From NCBI GenBank assembly GCA_021521415.1, contig JAIQDT010014326.1, positions 62,001-126,000 on the forward strand: 64,000 nucleotides of DNA, in the 5' to 3' direction. Origin of the DNA: Bidens hawaiensis (Eukaryota > Streptophyta > Magnoliopsida > Asterales > Asteraceae). This document shows, one piece after another, positions 1-11,536 of the stretch; within the stretch, counting starts at the first letter, position 1, and each line of letters begins with the position of its first letter. Under the pieces are notes generated by a model. That model was not told where the DNA came from. It saw only the letters and a list, made by a program, of their open reading frames with translations, and made no database searches. The translations under genes were made by a program, and so were the position numbers.

Positions 1-2
1 GT

Positions 3-284
3 CACATCCCTGCTACTGATGAGGATCAATGTCTTTTCAAAGATCTCGACATTAGATTTCTAAAGGATTCTGGCTTGTTACCCGCCGAGGCCGTCATCAG
101 ACCATACGACCCCAAAGCCAAAGCTGACTTTTCATCCGAAACCTGGGTTTGTTTTTTCTATTACCCTTTTTCAGTCGACCTTTCGTATCCATTTTCCCCG
201 CTCATTAAGGAGTTTTTCGATATCACCGGCTTCTCCTACTCCCAAATTAACCAGCCCACATATTTTGAAAGTAACCCAAACTGA
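3..284 (+). pseudogene. Fragment of plant 'putative gypsy type transposon' protein
   Basis: An open frame runs in from the window edge to a stop at 282-284. It reads HIPATDEDQCLFKDLDIRF and later SYPFSPLIKEFFDITGFSYSQ. The block with YPFSPLI, EFF and GFSYSQ resembles the N-terminal domain found in many plant proteins annotated as gypsy-type transposon (PF04195-like), recognised from memory only. The family is normally several hundred residues long, so this is one piece whose 5' part lies outside the window; the frame ends in unrelated AT-rich sequence. No ATG is needed to explain it. It could also be an exon of a captured gene. Family call is moderate, non-functional state is likely. Confidence 0.45.
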
Positions 285-419
285 CCCATTTGAAAAGCTT
301 AGGTTAAGATTCCCCCTCTAATTGTACATAATAAATAAAGAATACTTTTTAAAACTATAACCAATTTCTTTGTAATCCGTAAGACTCGAACCTAGAACCT
401 TTAGGCGTTTAAAAGAGTT

Positions 420-1500
420 TGTCTCTGCACTGGGCGACCAACAGCCAGGACAATAATACTATTATTAAGGGGGTGTTTGGGATTCCATTCGTGCATCTGC
501 AATTTCCTTTTCTTTCTACTTGCTCTGTTCCAGAGCAGTCCTGACTTTGATGTAGTATAGGGAATTCTAATAAAACAGAAAGAGGAGAAAGCGCCATAGT
601 GAGAAAGATAACCGCTATGTAGCCAAGTCAAAGTACTAGAACGAGCACTATACAGATTGCTGACACTTCTTGTTAATGCTTCTACACCTTCAGCAAAAGG
701 AGATTGGGGCTATTCTCCCAACTAAGTGATACGCTACCTAAATGTCAACCATTATTTAGGATATCTCGTTTTAATAGCTCGACTATAGAGAGAGGAACTA
801 ATGGTAACAAGCCAGACCAGATGATCTTCAAAGACATCCTTCACCGATCGATTAGATGAGAGAGGTCATTCAGTGTAAGACCTGAGGTAGACGAACGGTT
901 CACTGTCAGTGGTTCCATACGTCAATCCCATCCTGAAGGAGCTAATGAAAGCCTGAATTCAATATTCAAGTGGGCTCTTCCTCTTCAGCCCATTGATTCC
1001 TATGAAGATAGGAAACTTGTATTTCTCATTCACAAATTCATCTTTGTTTATGCTGCTAACTCTCAATTTGGTCCTACTTCTAATTCATTTTGTTACTAAA
1101 AAAGGAGGAGGAAACTTAGTACCAAATGCTTAGCAATCCTTGGTAGAGCTTATTTATGATTTCGTGCTGAACCTGGTAAACGAACAAATGGGGGTCTTTC
1201 CGGAAATGTTAAACAAAAGTTTTTCCCTTGCATCTTGGTCACTTTTACTTTTTTGTTATTTTGTAATCTTCAGGGTATGATACCTTATAGCTTCACAGTT
1301 ACAAGTCATTTTCTCATTACTTTAGGTCTTGAGATCATTATTGCATAGATAAGGTGCCTATCTTGACACGGTACTTCCAGAATGAGATAAGAAAAGCAAA
1401 GAAGGGGCTATTGTTGATACTTGTTTGATTCGAAACTAGTGAGTAGTGGTTTTCTTTTTCTTTTTTCCCTTGGTTAACAACCAAGCAAAACTCTCTATAT
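420..1500. other. Nuclear insert of mitochondrial DNA (NUMT)
   Basis: This stretch is less AT-rich than its surroundings and contains a clear piece of the mitochondrial atp6 gene at about 990-1330. The DNA before and after the atp6 piece (about 420-990 and 1330-1500) has the look of plant mitochondrial intergenic sequence, but the edges are estimates. No tRNA or rRNA gene was seen in it. Confidence 0.6.
990..1330 (+). pseudogene. atp6: Mitochondrial atp6 fragment, broken (NUMT)
   Basis: Translation from about 995 gives IPMKIGNLYFSFTNSSLFML, then LIHFVTKKGGGNLVPNA, a stop, and QSLVELIYDFVLNLVNEQ. After a shift of one base the next frame gives NGGLSGNVKQKFFPCILVTF and then LLFCNLQGMIPYSFTVTSHF. 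This is the central part of subunit a of the mitochondrial F1Fo ATP synthase, the membrane proton channel subunit. The expected Trp codon after LVPNA is TAG here, there is a frameshift near 1190, and sequence is missing before IPM at a short repeat (CCCATTG). Homology stops near 1328, well before the usual C-terminus. The damage shows that it is a non-functional nuclear copy. Confidence 0.85.
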
Positions 1501-2032
1501 TTATTCACTACAACACGTGAGTTTTTGCTTTTACGGCCCACCGGCCAACTATTCCTTTGAACTATCCTTACTAATTTATAAAAAAAAATAAAATAAAAAA
1601 TAATTATATTTCAACCTTAATAAAGATGGTTTATATTAAAACAAAAGGCAAACAAGCAACAAGCTGCATCGCTAGTCGTTTTTGAATTAAGCTTGATATT
1701 CTGACTAAGTATAGGCCGATCACACCAACATAGCCCACATCTCTTCCTCGCGCTCCTTGTAAATTTCTTGTTAAATAAAAACGCACTGCGTAATATCATA
1801 TGGGTTTTCATTTTTCAATAAATCTATCCATTATTTGGAATTTAAACATGTTTCACACAACTTTGTAGCGAAAAAGTTAAAAAAAAATTCAAGGACATTA
1901 ACTTGTAACCTGATTTACTTCTCTTCATTTACATTTTACACCCTAGTAATTCTTTACAAAAGAATCAAAGTTTACAACATTGTAAACAAATGAATTCAAT
2001 TTCAACATTTTTTTTTTCAACTGTTGAGTCTT
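1501..2032. other. AT-rich intergenic stretch, nothing recognised
   Basis: Lies between the mitochondrial insert and the 3' end of the PHD-finger gene. It may hold the 3' untranslated region and poly(A) signals of that minus-strand gene near 1850-2030. No reliable ORF, RNA gene or repeat was seen. Confidence 0.4.
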
Positions 2033-2954
2033 TCAACCAACTAAAACCTCAGTTTGCCCATCTGCAGCCATCATCCAATCTATCAAACCAACACCATCCA
2101 CCTGCTCCAAGTCCTTATGCGTACGGATCGAGTCACAACACCGGTAACACATGAACAACGGTGGTACCACCTCACCATCCGCGATCCCACTGCACCGCGT
2201 ATGCTGCCAAACCTCACAAAGATCACACGCCACCATCCGCTCACCGTCATCATCCCGGGCCCCACATTTACAATGCACAACCCAATTATTCTCACCACCT
2301 TCATAGTTAAGGTGACTAGTGGTCAACAAGTCAACCCCGAACCCACGAACCCGAATCTCCGACCCTGACTCAAGTGCCCCGAATATCACCTCGTCATCAT
2401 CAACACCTTCTAGTTCCACAATCTCTCTAACTTTTAACTTCTCCATCACACAATAAGTGTCCCACATCGCCTTCTCCGTGGCGGTTTTCAGCTCCCCAAG
2501 GGTGGCGTGTAGCGGCACCACCACCACCTCACCGCTCGACTCGGATGTCGCTAACGGTATCACCCGACACATGAACCGCAAAAACTCGCCATCGTTGTCG
2601 TTTAACTGCCACAGTTTTGTGAAGTGTTTGCTGTCCAAAACCGTCCTAACCGCAAACCCGACCGTTTCATTACCCGATTCATTAAAACATGCTGATACAA
2701 GTAGTCCACATCTTTGTATATATCACTCCGACCCATCAAGTTGACTCGGTCAACAGAGTCAACTTGGTGGTTTGACTCATTGTCTTGGTTGACCTCTTGA
2801 AGTGAATACTCTAAAACACCCGTTTTAGGATTAGCGGCCCGACGAACCACGTATTCCCCAAGGATCACATTATTCATGGATTTCAACACGTAATCAATCA
2901 AACCCGTGTCACCGATATGTAAGTGGGCCGTATCACGAACCTCCTGCCAGCTCA

Positions 2955-3008
<54 letters not shown>

Positions 3009-4314
3009 GTTCTTTTAAAGCATTCACAACTACATTAGCAACATCCTGTAACCTCCTCACGTGCCATCTGCTATCCAATTTAGCAGCCAAATTAGAAAAC
3101 TTTCTACACCTCGCTTGCTTCTCTTTCTTGTTGGTCAAAGTCAACAGCGGGTTGTTGTTCATTTGTAGGGATTGAAACTTGAGATTTAACATGAACTTGA
3201 ACAGATCTCGGATTGTGATCAAGTGGGTGTCACTTAAGTCTCTGTATTTAGAGACAAGTTTCTTGATTGACCGATTGTTAACGATTGCGTCGAGTTCTAA
3301 CGAGCTTAATAGTTGAAGCGTGTGCGCGTATTGGTCTTTTGTGACACCAAAGCTCCCATGGCAAGACCTATAATCCCATCTTCCAAACCATGTGTGCCCG
3401 TATGATACCCCATATAGAACCCGAAGATCCATCATTCTCTTCTTTGATGTATCCACAATGCTTATTTCCCTTCAATAATTACAACAAATGTTAAGACATA
3501 TTTATTTCCCTTAAAAAATTTCAAGATTTTAGTGTCAGTGTTTTGAAATTTTGATATCAAATTTCAAGGCTTAATGGATGACCTGCAGTGAAGGGTGGTG
3601 CAGATTCGGTCCCAAAGGTCCATAACTTCTCTGCCATAGACGAAACTGGACCCACCTTCGATTCCATTAATACAGAGAAGGTGACCGAACCCGTTGCAGT
3701 GGATAAGACCGTGCAACACGTGAGTTTGAAGATCAAGAACGCCATCGTCGATTGGTTTGTTCCATCCTTTGTCAATGGGGATGATGAAATGGTACTTCCT
3801 TGTTGATACAAAATGGTGACTCCATCCTGTAACAAGTACAAAATCTAGATTAATTAAACCCTAACCGAATCACCAAAACCCTATTTGGATGATATACCCA
3901 GCTAAGAATTATGACTTGAGACCTAGAGCAAACAATTCCTAAATTCTCATATTAATCATTTAATCAAATAACCGAAACCCAGATGAGAAATTGCAATTCA
4001 AAACCAGTATTTAAGCCACAAAATAAATAATTACCGGAGCATCGGCAGTGATCACAGAGCGGCTGAATCGAGTTCTTGACACACTCTTCAATGGTATACA
4101 ACGGCAGCACGAAGCCTCTGTTTTCATGAAACAAGAATGTGCACCAAATGGGCATCCCATCAACACTATTATCCTCAATCTGACAACGCTCCTCAAGAAA
4201 GACCCGAACATTGTCCCGAAACGGACCCGGCTGGAGAAAGCTCTGTAACCAGTAATACTTGCCTGCTGACGTCGCCTTCCGTTTCTTACAGTGACTACTA
4301 CTCACTCCGTTCAT
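2033..4314 (-). pseudogene. MMD1/DUET-like PHD-finger gene, 3 exons, one frameshift
   Basis: Minus-strand gene of the MS1/MMD1 family: nuclear PHD-finger regulators of male meiosis and pollen development in plants. I assembled three exons. Exon 1 is 4314-4035, starting MNGVSSSHCKKRK and containing GPFRDNVRVFLEE, PIWCTFLFHE and CDHCRCSG. Exon 2 is 3826-3583, with GWSHHFVSTRKYHFIIP, LHGLIHCNGFGHLLCINGIE and REVMDLWDRICTTL. Exon 3 is 3460-2033, with VDTSKKRMMDLRVLYGVSYG, WFGRWDYRSCHGSFGV and a C-terminal PHD finger (CKCGARDDDGERMVACDLC, WQHTRCSG, CYRC; C4HC3). Each junction has GT donor and AG acceptor, and the phases fit. Near 2690, after YLYQHVL, one base is missing relative to the frame that continues NESGNETVGFAVRTVLDSKH. 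A 17-residue Asn run lies in exon 3. It is either a recent pseudogene or carries a sequencing error; otherwise the gene looks complete. The other paralogues (At1g33420, At2g01810 types) fit less well. Confidence 0.8.
2954..3008. repeat. (ATT)n microsatellite coding a poly-Asn run
   Basis: About 18 ATT units; on the minus strand they read as consecutive Asn codons (AAT) inside exon 3 of the PHD-finger gene, just before MSWQEVRDTAHLHIGDTG. The length is likely variable between individuals. Confidence 0.95.
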
Positions 4315-4986
4315 CTTCAATTGTGATTGAATCCAGCTTGCTTGGACTTTGAATGTTTGTTGTACGGGTACTTTGCCGCCCGAAATTGGGGAGTGTGATC
4401 GGACAGTTGAGGTGAGAGGGTTTAATATTGGCCGTTGGATGGGATTTGTGTTTGCTTCACTCTCATGATTTATTTTCATATAAAATAATTAATTTATAAA
4501 TAAATCCATTGTTTATTTAACAGCCGTGAAAATAATAGACAAAACTAGTAGTATAGAGGTAGGGTAGGCAACATTCGCGGGTCATACGGGACTTCCTCTG
4601 AAGTCATCCGCGGAATATTCCCATCACCCACATAACTTAAGTCGGAGGAAGACTAGAGAACAATTCCAAATACTATCTGCGGGTTACGTAGGACTTCCTC
4701 AGAAGTCATCCGCAAGACGTTACCCTGACGCGCGAGATGACAGAAGAGTGACGTCAGCAAATCATTTGTAACTAACTTTTATTCTAGAAGATTTACGTGA
4801 AGATTCTTTATTGGAAAACACGTGAGGTGACAATCTATCAGGAGAAGACATCTGATAAGGTTGTTATAACCTTGCACATGGCCAGTTGTCCTGTTCTATC
4901 GTATGCGGACACGTGTCCGGGTTGTTACAAAAAGTATCTTCTAGAAAAGGACAATTGTACCAATAATATTCCCCTTAACCACCGGC

Positions 4987-4994
4987 TATAAATA
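4987..4994 (+). promoter_or_regulatory. TATA box of element E LTR
   Basis: TATAAATA in a GC-richer stretch, about 300 bases before the presumed LTR end and primer site; normal placement for an LTR promoter. Confidence 0.5.
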
Positions 4995-5362
4995 CACTAT
5001 CTATCATCATGAGGTATTCATTCACACTTCACATATTACATCAATCACTTAAAGTACTTTCTCTCTCTAGAACTGTACTTATTCTCACGCCGGAGGGTGG
5101 TTACGGGAAGACCCTCACTTTTGTCCTTCCCGTAACGAGCTCACGGTATTCTGTTTTGCAGGTTTCCATCACCGGACTTGTGGAGCTTTCACTCATATAT
5201 ACCGTCGTGCTATTTGTTATTATATCCATACCATGTGGAATCATCAGACTAGCCTATCCAGGTTTAGATCCGTGTTTCTTCATTGGCGCCATCCGTGTTT
5301 TTCCTAGAACTTCACAGTTTTTCGATTGTTTAGGTGGTATGATTCAATCTATTTAAGGTCCG

Positions 5363-6540
5363 ATGGAAACTCCGGCGATAACCAGACGTTCTGCTGGAAT
5401 TTCGGCACCTATGGGCCCGACTCCTGGAGATTTTGGATGTGTGACGGCGGAGACTCGTCGGACTCATCAGGAGCCATATCTGGGAATTCTCTTTGGCGAG
5501 GTCTCATCGTCAGAATCTCATATCTGAGGGGATTCAGTCTCGAGAAGAATGGTTGCAGTTGTAACAAAAGGAGGTTATAGCTGAGTAAGAGCGCATGTTG
5601 TGTGAGGAAAGAATCTGTGCCAGTACCTAACATATGATGATGCTTCGTCCAGGTCTCCATCTCTTCCTTCAACAGTTCATCGGAGTCAGATGCGGGAGAG
5701 TGTCAAGACTACAGGGTATTCTGAGGAGGAAATGGAGGTGAGAAGTCGTGACAGAGGTCGTCCAGTTATGCGGAGATCTTCCCGCGCGAACTGAGTATGA
5801 TCAGAGTCATACTTCCAGAAGTCAACGAGATCCTACATACCGTCGTAATGAGGATAAGTATTTTAGTGATGACAGTCAAGTTCATGGTAGGGAAAGGAGC
5901 AGTCGCCCGTGTGCGATGGTCAGACACACTGAGTACTGTAGTGATGCGGAAGAAGACTATACAAAGCCTTATCATCCTGCAGCGTTCGTGGAGAAATCAA
6001 AGTTCGTCCCACGCATTGCTACATCTATGTTTCCTTTTAACGCAAAAATTCCTACCAACTTGGGGAAGTATAACGGTATGACGGATCCAAACGATCATCT
6101 GCTTAATTTCACTGCAGTGGTGGGGTTAATGGTTGGACTCTTCCTTAATGGTGTCATATGCTTGCTTTAACATTGACTGGAGCCGCCCGCGAGTGGTTCG
6201 AAAAGTTACCAGACGGACAGATTCACAATTGGAATGATTTGGTGGCCAAATTTTCACAGCATTTTAGTCAACAGAAAAAGCACACGCGTGATCCATATGA
6301 GATTTTAGATGTCATTAGGCGGGATAGTGAATCTGTTGAAGATTTTATTACTCATTTTTATGAGGAAATTCTGAACATTGGCGGAATCAGCGAAGATATA
6401 CTGCGCAGAGCTTTCGGCAAGAATGTGTGGAGCAGTGCTTTAGTTCGTTGTTGAACTGAAAAAGATAGAATGCCCAAAACTTGGGACGAGATCATGTCAG
6501 CAACTAAACTTTTGCTAGAACAGAGAAAACCTTAGGAATT
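5363..6540 (+). pseudogene. gag of gypsy element E, broken
   Basis: Begins METPAITRRSAGISAPMGPT after the presumed primer site and hits a stop near 5525. Further pieces follow in several frames: an Arg/Ser-rich linker, then FNAKIPTNLGKYNGMTDPND, and MLALTLTGAAREWFEKLP with HNWNDLVAKFSQHF and DPYEILDVIRRDSESVEDFI. The second part is the retrotransposon gag domain (PF03732-like), the capsid-like core. The domain is split by at least one frameshift near 6120-6170 and ends near 6454. No zinc knuckle was found. Clearly not functional. Confidence 0.75.
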
Positions 6541-6828
6541 GAAAGTCCTAAGAAAATAGCAAATGTGGAGTTCAAAAAGTCGCAGACGAACAGGCCGGTG
6601 CTAGGTTCAATCTGGTCGAGAATCCAATCGCCCGCAGAAACGTCAAAACAGTTGGATGCACGGTCTTTGATTTGAAACAAAAACAAAGATCACAACTGGG
6701 GCCAGGATGATAGGAGATGGACTACGTTAACAAAAACTCCTTCAGATATTTTGACTACAGAAAATGTGAATTTCAGAAAGCCGTAACCACTGCTGAAGAG
6801 AACGCATTTAAATCCTAATAAAAAGTGT

Positions 6829-7473
6829 TTGTTCCAAAATGACATAGGTCATCATACTAATGACCGTGTTAGTTTAAGAAATGAGATTGAACAAGCAATC
6901 AAGTCAGGAAAGCTAGAGCATCTGCTGAAGAATGTAAAGAAAGAGACCCGCAAGCCACCCACACAAGTCAATTCTGGTTCGCCTATAAAGCAGGTTAAGG
7001 ATTTAAATGTCCACATGATCCAAGGAGGAAAACTCTGCGAATATAAGAGACAAGAAATTGATTATGAGGAATGGAAGAGCGAACTAGTGGTGTTCCCGCG
7101 GGTCAAAGGAGGTCCATGTATGAAGTACCCGCTGATTATCACAACATTATTTGGGTATTGCAGGTCCCAATATGTTTTCTTTGACACGGGGAGTAAATTT
7201 GACATTAAGTACGAACAATGTTTTGAGCACTTGGACGAAGAAGACAAGGCGAGGTTGAAACCTATTCACGCGCCGGTGTCTGGGTTTGGGTATGAAGTTA
7301 TGCATCCAAAAGGGGTAATTTCTTTCCCGTTTACCCTCAGTGATGGCACCCATTCGTGGACTGAAGATGTAAAATTTTTGGTCTTGCCGGTCGAGTCAAA
7401 ACATGATATAATTTCGGGAAGAGAGGCAATTGGTGATTTCAATGCTAATCCATCTACAGCGCATATGTGGTAG
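6829..7473 (+). pseudogene. Aspartic protease region of gypsy element E
   Basis: A 214-codon open stretch. The protease region carries FFDTGSKFDIKYEQCF, where DTGS is the active-site motif (most plant gypsy elements have DTGA or DTGS), followed by DVKFLVLPVESKHDIISGRE, which matches the second half of such proteases. The part before it (residues 1-90) is the linker between gag and protease. It is separated from gag and RT by stops and has no proper start. The enzyme would cut the Gag-Pol polyprotein in the cytoplasmic particle. Confidence 0.65.
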
Positions 7474-7654
7474 GAGTCCCAACCCGCACAGGCATAGCAA
7501 TTATCTGTGTCAATAAACATTGCTTCACGACAGAAAGTTCAAAACCAAGTAAGATTCCAAAAAAATTGGAAAGAACTAAGCCGGAGAAATGGGCGATGAA
7601 CCCAAAATTTCCAGAACAGACAATTAAAATTGGTCTCACTATTTCTTAAATAGT

Positions 7655-8231
7655 GAGGACATTTTTGAAGCAACTTTTAGTGAAGAACTTGGATGTTTTT
7701 GCCTAGCAACCCGCAGACATGACTGGTGTTCCAAGAAAAATTGCGGAACATAAGTTGCGGGTCAATCCAGCATTCACTCCAATTGTCAGAAGACGCGGAA
7801 GATGGGACCTGACCAGACAAAGGCCGTGAATGAGCAGGTTCAAGATTTATTGAACGCTGGGATCAATCGAGAAATTCAGTATCAAACATGGGTTGCAAAT
7901 CCGGTTATCGTTCCAAAGTTGGAACATGGAGGATGTGTATTGATTTTAAATATTTAAAGAAGGCGTGCCCGAAGGATTGTTATCCTTTACCAGAAATTGA
8001 TCTGAAAGTCGACACGATTACACCGTTTAAATTCAGGTGTTTTCTTGACGCGTACAAAGGATACCATCAGATTCGCATGGCAGCTAGGGATGAGGATAAA
8101 ACCGCATTCCGCATAGACCAAGGAACATTTTGTTACAAAATGATGCCCTTGGGTTGAAAAATGCGGGTGCAACATACCAGCGGCTGATGTATGAGGCTTT
8201 CAAAGAACAAATTGGGCATAACTTGGAGGTT
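7655..8231 (+). pseudogene. Reverse transcriptase N-terminal part of element E
   Basis: Pieces in more than one frame: LKQLLVKNLDVFA, a stop, ADMTGVPRKIAEHKLRVNP; then WRMCIDFKYLKKACPKDC, YPLPEIDLKVDTITPF, FLDAYKGYHQIRMA and DEDKTAFRIDQGTFCYKMMP, and finally LKNAGATYQRLMYEAF. These are the first RT blocks of a Tat-like gypsy element. The frame is broken at 8155-8160 and the gene is interrupted at 8231 by element B, before the YVDD active site. Remaining RT, RNase H and integrase are absent from the window. Confidence 0.75.
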
Positions 8232-9310
8232 TGTCGGTCCCGAATAGCTTACTCAATAGATCACTCACTCACTGTCGTAACCTGCACATAAGTGTTGAAA
8301 AGAAGGTTCATGACTTACTATTTTAGGTAATAACAATAGAATATTAAAGGCGGAATCAATAATACTCTAAATGTTGCTTGACAGACAGAAATGTAACAAA
8401 CACACAAAGTAACTCAAAAGATTTCCATATATATATATATTGCGAAAGATACAATGCAAATCAATTAGGGCTTCTAGTGGAATGTTTGGATTTATGGCAG
8501 CTTTCCGTACAGGATTGAGGCAGCCGTCGAATCACAATATTCTCGTTGTCATGTCCTAGTCAGGCGTGCCCTAAATTATTCCTTTTATAGACCTAACCTG
8601 ACATCTGACATTCCCTTCTAGAAACCCTAATGATTGAAACGTATTCAAAACATATTACAAAAGATTCTAAGTGTAAACAGGTCTTCGAGCAAGCTTTGCA
8701 GCTTTTGTCTTTATCGAGCAGACCTGGTAACCATTAATTGTGTTGGGGAACTGTTCTCCGGGCAAACTTTACTTATAAATATTTTCCTTAGAAAATATCC
8801 ATCTAGCAGACTTCAATCCTCCTGACCATATCAAACTTTGCTCGATATAGTCCTACGAGCAAACTTATTCTTCAGAGATCCCTTTGTTAACTTAACTTAT
8901 TTGAACAAACATAAGTGTGCTGGTAACACTGTATCTTGCCCTAAGTTGAACCTTGCTCGGCAGAAGTCCTAAAGTAATTTCTTTATAAACTTCCTTCAAG
9001 CTTGCTGGGACCACTGTTTATTAAGAATAAACCTTGCTAGATCTTCCAAAAGACTTGGTTTAGTCAAGAGTTTGCTAGGAAACAAACATTGCTTGACTTG
9101 AAGAACAACCTTGCTATACAAAGTGAACCTAGCTCAGTTTAACACTTAAGAGGAATTCTAGAAGATAACCTTGCTGGGAAAGCAAAATACATTGCTAGAT
9201 TACGTAAAAGCTTACTAGGATGCCTGAGTTTGCTCGGTTTCCATACTTAGCCATTTTCAGAGAGTTTGAGAAGATTCCAAACTTCCTTATGTTTTTTCCT
9301 CATCCCAGCA
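8232..9310 (-). repeat. 3' LTR of element B
   Basis: On the minus strand it begins TGCTGGGATGAGG right after a purine tract TAGGGGAGAT (9320-9311) and ends ATTCGGGACCGACA at 8232, so it has TG...CA ends and is 1079 bases long. The 5' LTR partner is not in the window, so the right edge rests on the purine tract and the left edge on the junction with the interrupted RT. Confidence 0.65.
8640..9245. repeat. Dispersed TTGCTCG words in LTR B
   Basis: About fifteen degenerate copies of a word around CCTTGCTCGGA or its reverse complement CGAGCAA, every 20-60 bases (for example TTGCTCGATA, TACGAGCAAAC, TTGCTCGGCAG, TTGCTAGGAAAC). The same kind of word fills 28290-29330 of the same element. Confidence 0.6.
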
Positions 9311-9487
9311 ATCTCCCCTAGATTGAAACATCCTCAGCTGTACCAAAACACCTCTAAGGTAACATACACTTTACCAAAATACACATCAAATTTTCAAGAA
9401 AGTAAATTACATATCAAAATAAAAAGATTACAACTTATATTTCTGCCACAAGGGCATTACACATCAGATCTAATCTAAGTTGCATTT

Positions 9488-9802
9488 TCATCTTCTAGAG
9501 CTTGAGGCTTCCATCCTTCTATCCAATCTTACCGATGCGGCCGTTTCTTTAAATAAGAATAATTGTATGTGGTGAGGATGCTGAGAGGGCAGAGTCCATC
9601 TGATTATATCCTCTAGATCCTCCACATTAAAAAATTCAAGGTCAGTATCTTCCTTGATGATGCCCAAGGCTAGTACATCAGAGTTTCTAATAATGAAGGA
9701 TTCATCATGATCTTCAAATACAATGTCAGTAATCCTTCCACTCCTTTGGACTTCGTGATTAGGCCTTGTCATCTGCCACCTCATGCTTAGACATTCTTTC
9801 AT
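9488..9802 (-). pseudogene. Probable C-terminal piece of env-like ORF, element B
   Basis: 104 codons open on the minus strand: MKECLSMRWQMTRPNHEVQR, then ITDIVFEDHDESFIIRNSDV and SQHPHHIQLFLFKETAASVR, ending EASSSRR. It lies about 180 bases before the purine tract and LTR of B. Its charged composition and position suit the end of the long extra ORF of SIRE elements, but it is separated from the rest (stop at 11537) by 1.7 kb of unrelated non-coding DNA. Function unknown. Assignment is by position and faint memory of similar Asteraceae sequences. Confidence 0.4.
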
Positions 9803-11530
9803 GTAAAAAACTTGATGTGCTGAAATTAGTTATAATATTATTAACTAAAATTACGCTAATCTAGAAATTAAGTAATAATTCTAGACTCTTAACTTAACTA
9901 AAACTACTAACCGACAAGTGAACCGGTTGACTCTAGTACAGCTAAGTAAGTCCGGATATCGAACTCATAAGACTCTTTAAATTACGTAAATTAACTGACT
10001 AGACTCAACTACAGACACGACTATTTATTTATTATTATTGAAGATGGGGTTTTATTTAAAAAATAAATTTAAACTAATTACGAAAAATAAGTAAAATAAA
10101 CAAAAGACAATTTTAATTGATTTAAATAAGATGACGATGAAAAACCACCTAGGCTAGAATCCCCAAAGTTTCAGTTATCAATTAATCGGAAAATGCTTAT
10201 TATGGAACCGGGATCATAAAATAGCCACTTAAAAGAAAATCCAAGTAGGACCCATGACCCTTCTCAAGAAGACACCTATTGATTTATATTAAGTTCTTAG
10301 AAACGCCGGTTTTAGTATTAGACATCCTTACGTTTATCAATTAATTATGAAAGAGTACCTTTATAGTGAAATCCTACCTTACAGCGCGGAAATCAAAGGT
10401 AATTTGACGAACTTAATTGACTCGCTAGACAATATTAATTAATCAAACCTAGACGGACTCCTTACGAAGAACTAAATCTAGCAATCTTAATCAACATAGA
10501 TCTAGCAATAACCTATCACCTTACAGCTTTCTAGGTTAGCAGCACAATTATATTCGTTTGACTAATAATATTATTCCTATGATTTTATTCGAATTCAATC
10601 ATAAACTAGTCAAAAACACACAGTAGATGACCTAACAAAATCCTATCATATGAAACAATCACCAAGAATTTTGTGGAATAATAAAACTAGAACAACCAAA
10701 ACCAAGTACGCATACGCATCAATCAAATAAACCAAATAATTTACTGAATCATAAAACCATAACGAAAAGCAAATTTCAAATAAAATAAAACTTCAAACAA
10801 TGGTTCATCACAAGCCTAGGCAGTCTAAGGGTTTAGCCAACAACCATACTCAAGAACAAAAGAAAATTAATTGGTTCAAATAATGAATTCATAAAGATAA
10901 TAATAAATTCAAACCAATAATAATGATGTTTGGTTGAGTACGTGTTGAACCCGAACGCTCTTTCCTCGAACCAAGTGCTCTTCCCTCTCAAAACCCCTTT
11001 CTTGAGTTTAAAGTCTCTTTTTATTTTTCTTTCTGTGCGTTTCCTCCTTCTTGTCGTAGGGTTCTTTTTCTGTCGAACTCTCAATAATAAATATATATTT
11101 TCTAGTTGCCAACACCCCAGACCAGCCTTCAAAGTCAAAACAAAAGTCCCTAAATATTTTCTTCTTTTTAACCGACCTATGTTATATCTTGGCCCTTTAA
11201 ATTGGGCCAATTATTCTCGATGCAAATCTACTCACAAAATTTGAACACCACAAATTAATTTCATCTTATTCTCTGTGAAAACTCACTCTGCCAACGTTTA
11301 TAACATATGTTAATAATTTAAAATGCAAGATATAATAATTAACTCTTTACAATTTCACAAAATTAATGACGTTTTATATTAACACTATATATCTCATTTA
11401 AGCTCGTTTAATCATGTAACTTTTTTAAAAACTTATATATAAACCAACTTAGGAGTAAATATTAAATAATTACAAGCTCAAAAGCATTCAAAGTGTAAGA
11501 AATATTTATATAATAATATGTATATTTTGA
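9803..11530. other. Unassigned AT-rich block within element B
   Basis: A 1.7 kb non-coding block between two pieces of the env-like ORF of B. It has a TATA-like TATATATTTATT on the minus strand near 11085-11100. It may be a solo LTR or other insertion, but I could not find matching target duplications or clean TG...CA ends. The ORFs at 10833-11244 are short, on both strands, and look like chance. Confidence 0.4.
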
Positions 11531-11536
11531 ACCATA

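Larger units (their letters stand above)
4556..8231 (+). mobile_element. Decayed Ty3/gypsy element E, cut at 3' side
   Basis: A plus-strand element: LTR-like region with a TATA box at 4987, a possible tRNA primer site (TTGGCGCC, about 5282-5289, as in Tat/Athila-type elements), gag from 5363, protease at about 6829-7473 and reverse transcriptase to 8231. The LTR-like part holds two copies of a GGACTTCCTCNGAAGTCATC block near 4590 and 4690. Stops and frameshifts occur in all parts. The reverse transcriptase ends abruptly at GHNLEV, where the LTR of copia element B begins. The RT motif KKACPKDCYPLPEIDLKV fits the Tat-like lineage. The LTR left edge is uncertain, and no second LTR is in the window. 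Confidence 0.75.

Noticed and set aside
2054..3175. ORFs on the plus strand (104, 95 and 89 codons) opposite the PHD-finger gene
   Set aside because: They are antisense to recognisable exons; the 89-codon one includes the microsatellite read as Leu.
10833..11244. ORFs of 125 and 104 codons on opposite strands
   Set aside because: They overlap each other, are low-complexity (Lys/Arg-rich and its antisense) and show no domain.
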